Positions 56,075 through 64,000 of a DNA stretch of 64,000 nt are shown one piece after another (within the stretch, counting starts at the first letter, position 1; every line of letters begins with the position of its first letter). The notes below the pieces were generated by a model. That model worked only from the letters and a program-made list of their open reading frames with translations, was not told the DNA's origin and did no database searches. The position numbers and the translations under genes were made by a program. Origin of the DNA: Mycobacterium sp. Root135 (GTDB taxonomy: Bacteria; Actinomycetota; Actinomycetes; Mycobacteriales; Mycobacteriaceae); NCBI RefSeq assembly GCF_001426545.1, contig NZ_LMEZ01000001.1, positions 1,364,912 through 1,428,911 of the forward strand. The letters are read 5' to 3'.

Positions 56075-56310
56075 CCGAGCAGCGCCTTGCGGACCACGCG
56101 GCGCAACGGCAGCGGGACGCCCTTGAGCGCCGACTTGACCCCGGCCTCCATCGCCGCGGCCTGCCGGCGGCTGGCGTCCTCGATCTGACCGGCCAGCCGA
56201 GTCAGAACCTCGTCCGGGAGGGCGCCGACCGCGGCGGGCGGCTCCTCGCCGAGCGTCTCGGCAAGGGCTTGAGCGGCCACCGCGCCACCGTCTGCATTCG
56301 TCTCCGTCAC
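56071..56310 (-). CDS. Small hypothetical protein, first gene of a coupled pair
   Basis: A 79-residue hydrophilic helical protein (ALAETLGEEPPAAV, LTRLAGQIEDASRRQAA, GVPLPLRRVVRKALLG). No family was recognised and there is no signal or membrane helix. The ATGA overlap ties it to the repeat protein downstream, with which it may form a complex. Confidence 0.65.
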   Translation of the reverse strand: MTETNADGGAVAAQALAETLGEEPPAAVGALPDEVLTRLAGQIEDASRRQAAAMEAGVKSALKGVPLPLRRVVRKALLG

Positions 56311-56460
56311 GTCAGATTCCTACCATCGTCGCCGGGCGTCGTCATGGTCCGGCTAGGTTTCCCCATGACCAAGACGGGCAACACGCGACGCATGGAATCG
56401 CTGACCCGACTGCGGAACGCTCGATGAACGGTCACAAGAACTCAGCGACGCATCTGGCTG

Positions 56461-56616
56461 GTGCAGGCGCTAGTGGGGCCGGCGCTGGTGCTGTCCGGGG
56501 TGGTGGCGCTCGGCGCGATCACGCTGTGGTGGCGTCGGCGTAGCGTCAGTAACGGAAGGCACGAACTCCCCGACACGCAAGGCGCCCACCGCGCGAGCGA
56601 CGATCAGCTCACCTAA
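56461..56616 (+). CDS. Possible small single-pass membrane protein (51 aa)
   Basis: An open frame from GTG 56461 encodes VQALVGPALVLSGVVALG, then AITLWWRRR and a polar tail ending DDQLT. The hydrophobic segment followed by WWRRR is a textbook membrane helix with a positive cytoplasmic flank. The frame is open back to 56428, where the sequence (RTQRRIWL) also looks coding but has no usual start. It is in the 329-bp gap 56311-56639; nothing else was seen there. Confidence 0.35.
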   Translation: MQALVGPALVLSGVVALGAITLWWRRRSVSNGRHELPDTQGAHRASDDQLT

Positions 56617-56639
56617 AGGAACCCAAACACACTGCGCGG

Positions 56640-57062
56640 TCAGAGGGCGGTGTCGGCCGACAGCCGGCCGAGCTGGATCAGCAGTCCGAGCAAGTCGGCG
56701 ATACGCCAGTGGTCGACGAGTCTGCCGTCACGGACGCGGAAGACGTCGATGGTGTCGAACTGGATTTTCCGGCCGGTGGCGGGCACCCCGAGGAAGTCGC
56801 CGGCGTGAGTACCATGATAGGTCTTGAATGTGGTTACCTCGTCGTCCTCGACTGTCTGCCAATGGATTTCGGCATGAAAGTCGGCGAAGGCGGCGCGTAG
56901 TCCGGTGTAGAGCATTCGGACGCCGTCCTTGTCGGCCGGTACCCCCTGTTGCGGCGTGTGGTCGACGAAGTCGTCGGCGAAGATCTCGTCGAAGACGGCG
57001 AAGTCACCGCCGTTCTGCACCGCCTCGACGTTGCGGCGGACGACGTCGGCTGGGCCACTCAC
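56640..57062 (-). CDS. SnoaL-like polyketide cyclase/ester cyclase family protein
   Basis: A 140-residue NTF2-fold protein from GTG 57062. SnoaL-type marks are FADDFVDHTPQQGV, ADFHAEIHWQTVEDDEV and VFRVRDGRLVDHWRIAD. Such proteins catalyse aldol, isomerase or ester-cyclase reactions, or just bind small molecules. The start shares one base with the upstream gene's stop, so the two NTF2-fold proteins are co-expressed. A longer frame upstream is inside that gene. Confidence 0.85.
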   Translation of the reverse strand: MSGPADVVRRNVEAVQNGGDFAVFDEIFADDFVDHTPQQGVPADKDGVRMLYTGLRAAFADFHAEIHWQTVEDDEVTTFKTYHGTHAGDFLGVPATGRKIQFDTIDVFRVRDGRLVDHWRIADLLGLLIQLGRLSADTAL

Positions 57063-57430
57063 TACTGCTGCGTTGGGATCAGAACTGTCCACAGGTCGGT
57101 GATCACCCCGCCCTTGACGACCGCGGCGTCGAATCCCGTCATCGCCGGATCGCCCCCGGCGGGGTCGACGAGCTGCCAGGCGAGGTAGCCGAAACCGGGC
57201 AAAACGTGGACCGGGCCGACGGATTCGAACTGGAGACTGCCGATACCCGTCTGCAGGCCAACGCATTTGGCTTCCAAGGCGTCGTGACCGGTGATGACAC
57301 CTTCGGCGTCGGTCCAGTTCACGTCGGCCGCGTAGGTTCGCCGCTCGGCGGCTTGGCGCTTGGCGTCGTCACGCTCGTTGAATACCGCAAGGAGGTTGTC
57401 GTGCATGAGCTCTTCGATAGAGGCGGTCAT
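57062..57430 (-). CDS. SnoaL-like / NTF2-fold protein
   Basis: A 122-residue protein from ATG 57430. It has the NTF2-fold layout: MHDNLLAVFNERDDAKR, WTDAEGVITGHDAL and the C-terminal AAVVKGGVITDLWTVL. It is a neighbour and probable distant homologue of the next gene. A TetR gene lies 127 bp upstream in the same direction and may control the pair. A longer open frame extends into that gap but lacks support. Confidence 0.8.
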   Translation of the reverse strand: MTASIEELMHDNLLAVFNERDDAKRQAAERRTYAADVNWTDAEGVITGHDALEAKCVGLQTGIGSLQFESVGPVHVLPGFGYLAWQLVDPAGGDPAMTGFDAAVVKGGVITDLWTVLIPTQQ

Positions 57431-57557
57431 GGGTTCTGCGGTCCTCCTGCGATGGTGGCGGACGAGGCACGAGCGGCGCCCGACGAGTTCTGTAACAACA
57501 CTGACAAAACCATACCCTGCGGGCGTCGGCAGGGCGGGGCGGGCAGTCCGCGTCGAC

Positions 57558-58130
57558 TCAGGAGTCGCGCGTCGCCCGGCGCCGTGCTCGCGGCCACGCC
57601 CGCAGTGCCACGTCCGCCGCGGCGCGCATGGCGTCGGCGTCGGCACCGTCACGCGCGATGGCGGACAACCCACGCAGGACGACGTCGACGTAGTCGGTGA
57701 GTGCGCCCACGCTGGCGTCGGCGGGCAGATCGCAGTCATCGTGGGCCTGCTGCAAGCGCTTTCGGATCGCCTCGCGGCCCAGTTCGCGCTCGTCGATCAG
57801 CACCGGGTCGGAGATGACGAGACACCCGCGGGGTTGAGTGTCGCTGCAGTACTCGCGAATGGCGATGTCGAGGATCTTGGCGAAGACGGCCCGTGCGGTC
57901 CGTTCCTGCAGGCCAGGAGGGATGACGCGCATCGGCGAATCGGTGTATTCGGCGACGGCCTCGTCGAACAGCTCCTTCTTGCCCCCGAAGGAGTTGTACA
58001 AACTGGGCGCAGAGATGCCCATCGCTTCGGTCAGATCGCGGACCGTCGTGCGTTCATAGCCCTTGCCCCAGAACAGATGTAGGGCCTTGACCAACGCCTG
58101 TGCGCGGTCGAACTCCGGCGGTCGTGCCAT
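57558..58130 (-). CDS. TetR-family transcriptional regulator
   Basis: A 190-residue regulator of the AcrR/NemR-like type. The helix-turn-helix is YERTTVRDLTEAMGISAPSLY, followed by NSFGGKKELF. The C-terminal domain has TQPRGCLVISDPVLIDE, with a Cys in the RGCL motif common in the TetR_C_16/YxaF group that responds to electrophiles or antibiotics. An inverted repeat lies just upstream at 58144-58164. It likely regulates itself and the SnoaL-like pair. Confidence 0.9.
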   Translation of the reverse strand: MARPPEFDRAQALVKALHLFWGKGYERTTVRDLTEAMGISAPSLYNSFGGKKELFDEAVAEYTDSPMRVIPPGLQERTARAVFAKILDIAIREYCSDTQPRGCLVISDPVLIDERELGREAIRKRLQQAHDDCDLPADASVGALTDYVDVVLRGLSAIARDGADADAMRAAADVALRAWPRARRRATRDS

Positions 58131-58143
58131 GGGGTCATGGTAC

Positions 58144-58164
58144 GGACCAGGACATCATTGGTCC
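58144..58164. promoter_or_regulatory. Inverted repeat GGACCA-N9-TGGTCC upstream of the TetR gene
   Basis: Six-bp arms at 58144-58149 and 58159-58164, 14 to 34 bp upstream of the TetR start. The size and location suit an autoregulatory TetR operator. Short arms make chance occurrence possible. Confidence 0.35.
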
Positions 58165-58231
58165 CGCGTGTGCGAATCGCGACTCGACACACGGGCCACG
58201 TCGGCCGATTCCAGGACATAGGAGGAGACGA

Positions 58232-59176
58232 TCAGGCGATCTGTGAACTCTGCGACCGATTCGCCCAAGGGGCGATCGCGCCTCCTGGTGCAGGAGGACG
58301 CGACACGTGCTGCTCCGCCACCTCGGAAAGGGCGCGGGTTTCCTCGACCAAGATTCCCAAGGACAGTCCCAACATCATGACGGCCTTGCGCCGCACGCGA
58401 GGCACTCGTCCGACAGTGGCCCACAGCAGGAACCAGATGGCGGCTTGCACGCCCGCGACCGCAGCGACCGGCGAGCAGACCATCCGCGGCCGGAACTTCT
58501 TGGCCACGCTGACCTCGCCACGGCCGAAGTTGAAGTGTTGGTGGAAGACCTTCGACAGGTCGGTGTGCTGCAGCTTGTCGACGACGGCGTCTGGGACGAG
58601 GGTCATTCGGTAGCCGATTCGCGAGGTGCGCGCAAAGAAGTCGATCTCGTCGCCGCCGCCGGCCAAGTTCTCGTCGAAGCCGCCAACGGCGTCATACGCC
58701 TCGCGGGTGAACCCGCAGTTCGTACCGTTCGCGTAGGCGCTCTCCGACATTCTGCACGTGTAGAGCTTGGACTCCTTGGCCAACACCGTGCCGTCGGCGA
58801 GAACGCGGTGCAGTGAGCCGCCAGCCGTGTGAGCGCCGTTGCGGAACGCCTTCCAGTACGCCTGGATCCAGCCGGCATGGACTACGTCGTCGGCGTCGGT
58901 CAGCAGGATGCGGCTGCCTCGGGCGGCCCGAACGCCCACGTTTCGGGGGACGTTGACTCCGACGCCGCGAGAGGCGTCCACCAGGCGCACCCGCGTGTCG
59001 CAACTCACGACCTTCTGCACGATCTGAGCGGTGTCGTCCGTCGAGCCGTTGTCGGCAACCACGACTTCAAACTTTGCGAATGACTTCTGCGCCAATAGCG
59101 CGTTGAGCTGCTTCCCTATGTAATCCCCCCCGTTGCGGACCGGTATGACCACGCTGATGTCCACCCCACCCTCCAT
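58232..59176 (-). CDS. Family 2 glycosyltransferase
   Basis: A 314-residue GT-A glycosyltransferase. The N-terminus ISVVIPVRNGGDYIG and VVVADNGSTDDTA bind the nucleotide sugar, LLTDADDVV holds the DxD metal motif, and the acceptor region has NGTNCGFTREAYDAVGGFDE and GGGDEIDF. A hydrophobic patch (VAGVQAAIWFLLWATVG) near 240-260 may anchor it to the membrane. It is divergent from the pyruvyltransferase gene, suggesting a shared role in a surface glycan or glycolipid. Confidence 0.92.
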   Translation of the reverse strand: MEGGVDISVVIPVRNGGDYIGKQLNALLAQKSFAKFEVVVADNGSTDDTAQIVQKVVSCDTRVRLVDASRGVGVNVPRNVGVRAARGSRILLTDADDVVHAGWIQAYWKAFRNGAHTAGGSLHRVLADGTVLAKESKLYTCRMSESAYANGTNCGFTREAYDAVGGFDENLAGGGDEIDFFARTSRIGYRMTLVPDAVVDKLQHTDLSKVFHQHFNFGRGEVSVAKKFRPRMVCSPVAAVAGVQAAIWFLLWATVGRVPRVRRKAVMMLGLSLGILVEETRALSEVAEQHVSRPPAPGGAIAPWANRSQSSQIA

Positions 59177-59246
59177 GGCAAGTGAGAATACAATGTGAAC
59201 CTGCTGTCCGCCGACCTACGGGTGATATCTCTGCGAATGGAAAAGG

Positions 59247-60215
59247 TTGATCTTGACTGATCTTGTCGAGCGAACTCGGAGCACCCTGCTCAATGGCCTA
59301 GAGCCGATCTTCGCCGACGCACCCGAGTGGGATCTGGCCGACTTTCCGCACCACTTCAACTGCGGTGATCATGCGATCTGGCTCGGATGCCTCAAAGTCG
59401 CGGAGGCGTTCGACATCGAGGTGAGATCGACGACGTCGTCGTCGACGTATCGGCGCGACAAGTTGAATGCGGCAGGCCCGATTGTCATCAATGGCGGCGG
59501 CAATTTTGGCGGTCTCTACCCGCACCACGACGAATTGCGAATTCAAATTCTGAACGACTTTCCCAATCGACCGATCGTGCAGATGCCTCAATCGCTAGAA
59601 CTAGCGAATTCGAACATCGTCGAGCGAATGAAGCGGGCAATCGGGAGCCACCCCGACTTCACCCTTCTCGTCCGCGACCACCGGTCGCTGGCGATCGCGC
59701 AGAGCGAATTCGACTGCCGAATCGCACTCGTTCCGGACACTGCCTTCGCGCTGGGAAGACTCGAGCGGGATGCCCCGTCCGAAGACGTTGTGCTGCAGGC
59801 GCGCCAGGACGACGAGGCCGCGGCCGAGCGGGAGTCGGGACGCCCAACGGTCGACTGGAACAAGACGGCTGTCCTCAGTCGTCGCAACGTCATGCGGACC
59901 GCGGTGACCGTGGCCGACAAGTTACCGGCGCGCAGCCTCGGCCCGACGATGGCGAATCGGTTTGCGCAGCAAAACCTGCAATGGGCAATTCAGATGCTTT
60001 CTCGAGGGCGCATCCTGGTCACCGACCGACTGCACGGCCATGTCATTGCCACGCTGTGCGGGATCGAGCACATTGTCGTCAACGACCGGTACGGCAAGGT
60101 GCGTGCGCTCTGGGACGCCTGGACACATGAGTCGCCGACGGCGACGTTCGTCCCGACCTGGCGTGACGCCGAGGCTGCCCTGGCCGATCTGACGAACCGT
60201 CGGTCCGCTACCTAG
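59247..60215 (+). CDS. Polysaccharide pyruvyl transferase family protein
   Basis: A 322-residue enzyme starting at TTG 59247 (TTG 59253 is also possible) behind GGAAAAGG. Family marks include FNCGDHAIWLGCL, INGGGNFGGLYPHH, QMPQSLELANS, LLVRDHRSLAIA and LVTDRLHGHVIATLCG. It should add a ketal pyruvate from phosphoenolpyruvate to a sugar. Mycobacteria make pyruvylated glycolipids, and that may be the pathway. It is divergent from the GT2 gene. Confidence 0.88.
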   Translation: MILTDLVERTRSTLLNGLEPIFADAPEWDLADFPHHFNCGDHAIWLGCLKVAEAFDIEVRSTTSSSTYRRDKLNAAGPIVINGGGNFGGLYPHHDELRIQILNDFPNRPIVQMPQSLELANSNIVERMKRAIGSHPDFTLLVRDHRSLAIAQSEFDCRIALVPDTAFALGRLERDAPSEDVVLQARQDDEAAAERESGRPTVDWNKTAVLSRRNVMRTAVTVADKLPARSLGPTMANRFAQQNLQWAIQMLSRGRILVTDRLHGHVIATLCGIEHIVVNDRYGKVRALWDAWTHESPTATFVPTWRDAEAALADLTNRRSAT

Positions 60216-60332
60216 TCCGAGTGGCTGGCAGCCACCGGCGCCGGTCTCGCGTGTGAAATTCACGACGCAACACACGGGCCGTACGTCGGGCGCTTCACGA
60301 ACGGGCAAGAGTAGCGCCGGTTTTCGATTGAT

Positions 60333-60557
60333 TTAAAGCTGACCCAGCGGCCGGCAGACGTTGGACAGCGCGTTCCAGTACTGACCGGGCGCACAGTCTT
60401 CCGCCGGACGCGGCGTCTGGCAGGTGTTGGTGATGGGATCCCAGAACTGTCCGTTCACACAGTTGAGGGGATCCGCCGAACCGGTGCCTGCACTCAGCAA
60501 GGACACCGCGACGATGGGAATGGCCAAGAAGGTCGAACGGCTCAGCAGGTTTCGCAT
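60333..60557 (-). CDS. Small exported cysteine-containing protein
   Basis: A 74-residue protein with a signal peptide (SRSTFLAIPIVAVSLLSAGTGSA, cut likely after GSA) and a mature part of about 45 residues. The mature part contains two similar units, NCVNGQFWDPITNTCQ and DCAPGQYWNALSNVCR, each with a Cys pair, probably disulfide-bonded. Small secreted proteins with this repeat are common in mycobacteria; function unknown. Confidence 0.75.
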   Translation of the reverse strand: MRNLLSRSTFLAIPIVAVSLLSAGTGSADPLNCVNGQFWDPITNTCQTPRPAEDCAPGQYWNALSNVCRPLGQL

Positions 60558-60612
60558 GAATGAAACTTAGCCGAGAACACCTATGGTCAAACGTTTTCGG
60601 TTGGGGGCCGAC

Positions 60613-61068
60613 CTACGGTTTGGGCACACCGGTGAACGTCGGCACGTGGTAAGGATTGTCGGAACGTGTGACGTTCGTCTTTGGGCGCGATCGAGTAGTC
60701 GGTGCCGCACTTGGCGACGGGGTGCCGGTGGTGGACGGCGCGGTGGTCGTGGGGGCCTCGCTCACCACCGGCGGCGGAACATATGTCGGGGTGTACGTCT
60801 CCGACGCAGTGGTGGTGGGAACCTCGACCGCAGGGGCGGGCGTCGACACGGCGATCGGCGCTGCTGGCGGCGCCACCTCAGGCGATGGCGTTATCTGGGG
60901 CGCGGACGTCGCCGAAGGTGGGTACTTCTCATCGGGCGCATCGGTCGGCGCGCTTCGCGGGTACCAGATGGTCACCGCCACGATGGCCGCCGTCGCGACG
61001 ACCAGTGCGGTCATCAACAACCCTCGAACGGATATGTAGTGCTGCCACTTACTGATCCGCATCCCCAC
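60613..61068 (-). CDS. Pro/Thr/Ser-rich membrane-anchored protein
   Basis: A 151-residue protein. One membrane helix (GLLMTALVVATAAIVAVTIW, about 16-36) leads to an exported tail of low complexity rich in Pro, Thr, Ser and Ala (VPTTTASETYTPTYVPPP). ATG 61062 would remove two residues. Such tails may span the cell wall and can be O-mannosylated. No family was recognised. It lies between the small exported protein and the ABC operon. Confidence 0.65.
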   Translation of the reverse strand: MGMRISKWQHYISVRGLLMTALVVATAAIVAVTIWYPRSAPTDAPDEKYPPSATSAPQITPSPEVAPPAAPIAVSTPAPAVEVPTTTASETYTPTYVPPPVVSEAPTTTAPSTTGTPSPSAAPTTRSRPKTNVTRSDNPYHVPTFTGVPKP

Positions 61069-61161
61069 GCGGCTGGAGGTTACCCGTCCGACAGACCATC
61101 CGTTGACACGCCATTCAGCGACTCGGCAGCGCGCTCCCAGGTCAGTCCGCCGGCCAGACCA

Positions 61162-61959
61162 CTACATCACGCTGTCGAGGAATGCCTTGGTGCGCTGATG
61201 TCGTGGACTGCGGAGAATCTCGCTCGGCGGGCCGGACTCGACCACTACGCCTTCGTCCATGAAGACGATGCTGTCGGCGACACCGCGGGCGAACCCGATC
61301 TCGTGGGTGACCACCACCATGGTCATCCCGCTCTTGGCCAGTTTCTGCATGACGTCGAGCACGTCCCCCACCAGTTCGGGGTCCAGCGCCGAGGTTGGTT
61401 CGTCGAACAGCATCAGTTTCGGCTCCATGGCAAGGGCCCGGGCGATCGCGACGCGCTGCTGCTGTCCTCCGGACAGTTGCGCAGGGTGCGCGTGAGCGAA
61501 GTCGGCCAGTCCTACCTGGTCGAGCAGTTCCCGGGCTTCGGCGATCGCCTTGGTCTTCGGGATCTTGCGGATGCCGATCGGTGCCGCGGTCACATTCTCC
61601 AGCGCGGTCAGGTGAGGGAACAGGTTGAACCGCTGGAACACCATGCCGATTCCACGCCGCTGCCGGGCGACCTCGCGCGGAGTCATCTCCTGCAGTGCCC
61701 CCTTTCGCTGGGTGTAGCCGATCAACTCACCGTCGAAGTTGATGCGCCCACCGTCGATGGTTTCAAGGTGGTTGATGCAGCGCAGGAACGTCGACTTGCC
61801 TGATCCCGAGGGGCCGAGCAGGCACATCACCTCCCCCTTGGCCACGCTCAGGGTGATGCCCTTGAGGACGTCGACCTTGCCGAAGCGCTTGCGCACCCGC
61901 CGCGCGGTGAGCAGCGGTTCTTCAGGCGCCTGCACGCTGCCGCTGTCGGTGACGGTCAT
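61162..61959 (-). CDS. Polar amino acid ABC transporter, ATP-binding protein
   Basis: A 265-residue ATPase. Walker A is [15 protein letters not shown], the signature is [16 protein letters not shown], Walker B is [14 protein letters not shown], and the switch histidine is in [11 protein letters not shown]. The close resemblance to GlnQ/HisP indicates polar amino-acid import. ATG 61959 overlaps the permease stop by 4 nt. A longer upstream frame lies within the permease gene. Confidence 0.94.
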   Translation of the reverse strand: MTVTDSGSVQAPEEPLLTARRVRKRFGKVDVLKGITLSVAKGEVMCLLGPSGSGKSTFLRCINHLETIDGGRINFDGELIGYTQRKGALQEMTPREVARQRRGIGMVFQRFNLFPHLTALENVTAAPIGIRKIPKTKAIAEARELLDQVGLADFAHAHPAQLSGGQQQRVAIARALAMEPKLMLFDEPTSALDPELVGDVLDVMQKLAKSGMTMVVVTHEIGFARGVADSIVFMDEGVVVESGPPSEILRSPRHQRTKAFLDSVM

Positions 61960-62957
61960 AGCGACTCCTTGTCTGTTACCCGCGGCTTGGGCTGCCGGCG
62001 CAGAAGGGCCACGACACGTCCGACCGGTGTCGGGCCGAGCACGCGGCTTCCGCGGCCGAAGCGCCGCTCCAGGTAGTACTGCGGGACCGACAACACAGAT
62101 GTCAAAACCAGATACCAGCAACTGACCACCACCAACAACTCGACTTGGCGCAGGTTCTGTGCCGAAATGCGCTCGGCGACGGTGTAGAGCTCGAGTACCG
62201 CGATCAAACTCAGCAACGCGGTGTCCTTGAGCATGGAGATGGTTTCGTTGCCCATTGGCGGGATGATCACTCGCATCGCCTGGGGAAGTTCGACCTTGAG
62301 CAGACAGAACAACGGCGTCATGCCCAGGGAGTACGCGGCTTCTTTCTGCCCCGGGTCTACCGAAAGCATTCCCGCCCGCACGATTTCGGCGGTGTATGCG
62401 GCCTGATTGGTCGTCAACGCGATGACACCGGCGACGAACGCGGGGATGAGGGTGTTCGTGTCGATGGCAAACACCGTGAAGTCGGTGAACGGCACGCCAA
62501 GGCTGATCTGTTTGTACAACAAGCCCAAGTAACCCCAGAAGACGATCTGCACTAGCAGCGGGGTGCCGCGGAATACCCAGATGTAGAGCCAAGCCAGGCC
62601 ACTCAACACCGGGTTGCTCGAGAGCCGCATGAGGGCGAGGACGACCCCGAGGATGGTCGACAGCACCATCGCCAGAAAGGTCAGGACGATCGTCAACACG
62701 GCGCCGTGCACGATCTGATCGCTGAACATGAATTTGGCGATCGTGCCGTGGTCGACGTTCTCGTTGTTCCACAGCGACGACGCCAACCAGACGAACCCAA
62801 GCCCCAACACACCGGCCGCGACCCACCGCCACGTGTGTCGCAGGGGTAGCGCGACGATGTCGTCGTCGTCCTCACCGTCGGCCGCCGGTAGCGAGCCGAG
62901 GTCTACCGGTGGCGGTTTTCCTGAGGTGCCGTAGTCGGTGAGGTCACTCCGAGGCAC
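61956..62957 (-). CDS. Polar amino acid ABC transporter, permease
   Basis: A 333-residue permease from GTG 62957 (ATG 62984 is also possible), overlapping the binding-protein stop by 14 nt. A polar N-terminus of about 40 residues precedes five or more membrane segments. The EAA loop, which docks the ATPase, is readable as [31 protein letters not shown] when read in pieces. [16 protein letters not shown] is typical of the HisM/GlnP type. It is a single permease gene, so it probably acts as a homodimer. Confidence 0.93.
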   Translation of the reverse strand: MPRSDLTDYGTSGKPPPVDLGSLPAADGEDDDDIVALPLRHTWRWVAAGVLGLGFVWLASSLWNNENVDHGTIAKFMFSDQIVHGAVLTIVLTFLAMVLSTILGVVLALMRLSSNPVLSGLAWLYIWVFRGTPLLVQIVFWGYLGLLYKQISLGVPFTDFTVFAIDTNTLIPAFVAGVIALTTNQAAYTAEIVRAGMLSVDPGQKEAAYSLGMTPLFCLLKVELPQAMRVIIPPMGNETISMLKDTALLSLIAVLELYTVAERISAQNLRQVELLVVVSCWYLVLTSVLSVPQYYLERRFGRGSRVLGPTPVGRVVALLRRQPKPRVTDKESL

Positions 62958-63888
62958 GGTTGATCCCGGCCTTGTCGATCGCAAAGTCCGACAGCTTGTA
63001 CTTGTCCAGGAGCTTCGCGTACGTGCCGTCGTCCATCACCGATTGCAGAGCCATGTTGAGGGCCTTTGCCAGGTCGTCGTTGCCCTTGAGCAGCCCGATT
63101 CCGGTGTAGACGGGGTTGTATCCACCCGGGTGCTCTACGTCCTTGACGAGCTCGAAGATCTGACCATCACCGGCAGTTTCGGCTGCATAGGTCCCCACCG
63201 AGGCGTCGACGACGTCGGCGACCGCCTTGTTGGAACGCACGGCGGTCTGGGCGTCCAGTTCGGTCGGGAGCTGGACGAGGTTGATCGGTCCGGCACCCGC
63301 TGCCTTGCACTTGTCGGCATAGCCCTCGAGCAGCTCCCCCTGCACGGTCGACTTCTGGACCGCGACGTTCTTGCCACAGAGATCCAGAATCCGGGTGATG
63401 TTCTCCGGATTGCCCTTCTGCACCACGATCACGAATCCAGCGTGGAAGTAGTCGACGAAGTCGAGCACTTTCTGACGCTCGACGGTGTCGTTCATGCCGG
63501 CCATGATGATGTCGTGCTTGCCTGCCTGCAGCGAAGGCACCGCGGTGTCGAAGGTCTGCTGGACGAACGTGAACTTCACCCCGAGCTTGGCACCGAGTGC
63601 CTGGGCGAGGTCGTAGTCGAAGCCCGTCGGGTTCTGGTTCTCGTCCAGCATCTCCATCGGCGGGTTGGGCATGTCGGCGGCGACGTTGATCCCCGACTCC
63701 TTGTACTTGGCGGGCAACAGCGCCGCCGCCGCGGCGTCGACTTGGGCCGACGTGCTCGAACTAGTTTCCGTGCTGGTCGCCGGACTCGATCCGCCACCGG
63801 AGCACCCCGACAAGACGAGCGCGGTCGCGGCACCCATCAACACGGTGCTGCCAAGAAAACGGGTGCGGAATCTCTTCGTTGTCGTCAT
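62944..63888 (-). CDS. Amino acid ABC transporter substrate-binding lipoprotein
   Basis: A 314-residue SBP_bac_3 protein. The signal ends in the lipobox VLSGCSGG (Cys29), followed by a Ser/Thr-rich linker and the two-lobe domain with NQNPTGFDYDLAQALGAKLG, AGKHDIIMAGMNDTVERQK and NPVYTGIGLLKGNDDL. It delivers polar amino acids or similar solutes to the permease. It is the first gene of the operon. The ligand is not predictable from the sequence alone. Confidence 0.93.
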   Translation of the reverse strand: MTTTKRFRTRFLGSTVLMGAATALVLSGCSGGGSSPATSTETSSSTSAQVDAAAAALLPAKYKESGINVAADMPNPPMEMLDENQNPTGFDYDLAQALGAKLGVKFTFVQQTFDTAVPSLQAGKHDIIMAGMNDTVERQKVLDFVDYFHAGFVIVVQKGNPENITRILDLCGKNVAVQKSTVQGELLEGYADKCKAAGAGPINLVQLPTELDAQTAVRSNKAVADVVDASVGTYAAETAGDGQIFELVKDVEHPGGYNPVYTGIGLLKGNDDLAKALNMALQSVMDDGTYAKLLDKYKLSDFAIDKAGINRASE

Positions 63889-63946
63889 GGTCGGTCTCCT
63901 TCATGGTGATGGTTCGCGGTTCGGACATGTAATCGGCTGAGAGACT

Positions 63947-64000
63947 TCACCATTGGCGGGTGAAGGCCGGTTGGTGTGTTTGCAACATGTCTTCGTAGGT
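63947..64000 (-). CDS. Possible C-terminal end of a protein continuing past the window
   Basis: On the minus strand the last bases encode a 17-residue tail (TYEDMLQTHQPAFTRQW) ending in TGA at 63947. It is in frame with the window edge and would precede the ABC operon by 58 bp. The protein cannot be identified from so short a piece. Confidence 0.35.
   Translation of the reverse strand, partial: TYEDMLQTHQPAFTRQW

Noticed and set aside
58166..58196. CGTGTG...CACACG dyad upstream of the TetR gene
   Set aside because: Six-bp arms with a long GC-rich spacer are likely by chance in this composition.
61162..62832. 556-residue version of the ABC ATPase
   Set aside because: The upstream part is the permease gene in another frame; the ATPase domain begins at ATG 61959.

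Overview
The window is a high-GC actinobacterial chromosome segment, most probably from a fast-growing Mycobacterium (Mycolicibacterium type). The evidence is a ligB-like ligase end beside cstA, an Rv1354c/Rv1355c-type gene pair, a WhiB protein, a TIGR03857-type F420-dependent oxidoreductase, many acyl-CoA dehydrogenases, and a complete mimABCD propane/phenol monooxygenase operon with its own GroEL. Many operons are joined by 1-4 nt start/stop overlaps (ATGA, GTGA). I saw no rRNA, tRNA, IS element or CRISPR array. Genes were read from the sequence alone; family names rest on motifs and remembered homologues, not on searches.

Layout. 1-2716: ligase tail, cstA and its small YbdD/YjiX partner. 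2937-4836: type III polyketide synthase with an ICMT-like methyltransferase and a stand-alone sigma region-4 protein. 4811-12271: a beta-oxidation locus (F420 oxidoreductase, crotonase, GntR/FCD regulator, two acyl-CoA dehydrogenases, thiolase, SDR, MaoC hydratase). 12648-17396: a three-gene unit of a GNAT-like protein, a ThiF-nitroreductase fusion (Rv1355c family) and a GAF-GGDEF-EAL c-di-GMP enzyme. 17343-23841: flavoprotein, TetR regulator, a paired acyl-CoA dehydrogenase, an EamA exporter gene broken by one frameshift, and a divergent TetR/WhiB pair sharing a 14-bp inverted repeat. 23871-29900: acyl-CoA ligase, membrane class III cyclase, DMT-like membrane protein, PhoD-like phosphatase, MgtC.

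29965-39472: an RclA-type flavoprotein disulfide reductase followed by a metallo-beta-lactamase-fold enzyme, two alpha/beta hydrolases and an unrecognised protein, bounded by HxlR and large LuxR (LAL) regulators and an MFS exporter; this resembles a reactive-species or electrophile defence locus. 39482-41065: CPA1 antiporter. 41347-50678: the mim operon, reading leftward mimA-B-C-D, alcohol dehydrogenase, 87-aa protein, groEL, then a hairpin; the activator mimR is divergent, with two TCTCA-N3-TGAGA sites between. A perfect 22-bp stem lies between mimA and mimB.

50686-64000: a coiled-coil protein with 50-residue repeats and its membrane partner, a lipoprotein, a GlxA-type regulator, an HD-domain protein, a two-gene unit with internal repeats, two SnoaL-like proteins with a TetR regulator, a divergent glycosyltransferase/pyruvyltransferase pair for envelope glycans, small exported proteins, and a polar amino-acid ABC transporter operon.

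The best candidates for undescribed biology are the GNAT-like/ThiF-nitroreductase/c-di-GMP unit, the sigma54-type activator lacking GAFTGA with its paired operators, the mimA-mimB stem-loop, the RclA cluster and the coiled-coil/membrane pair.
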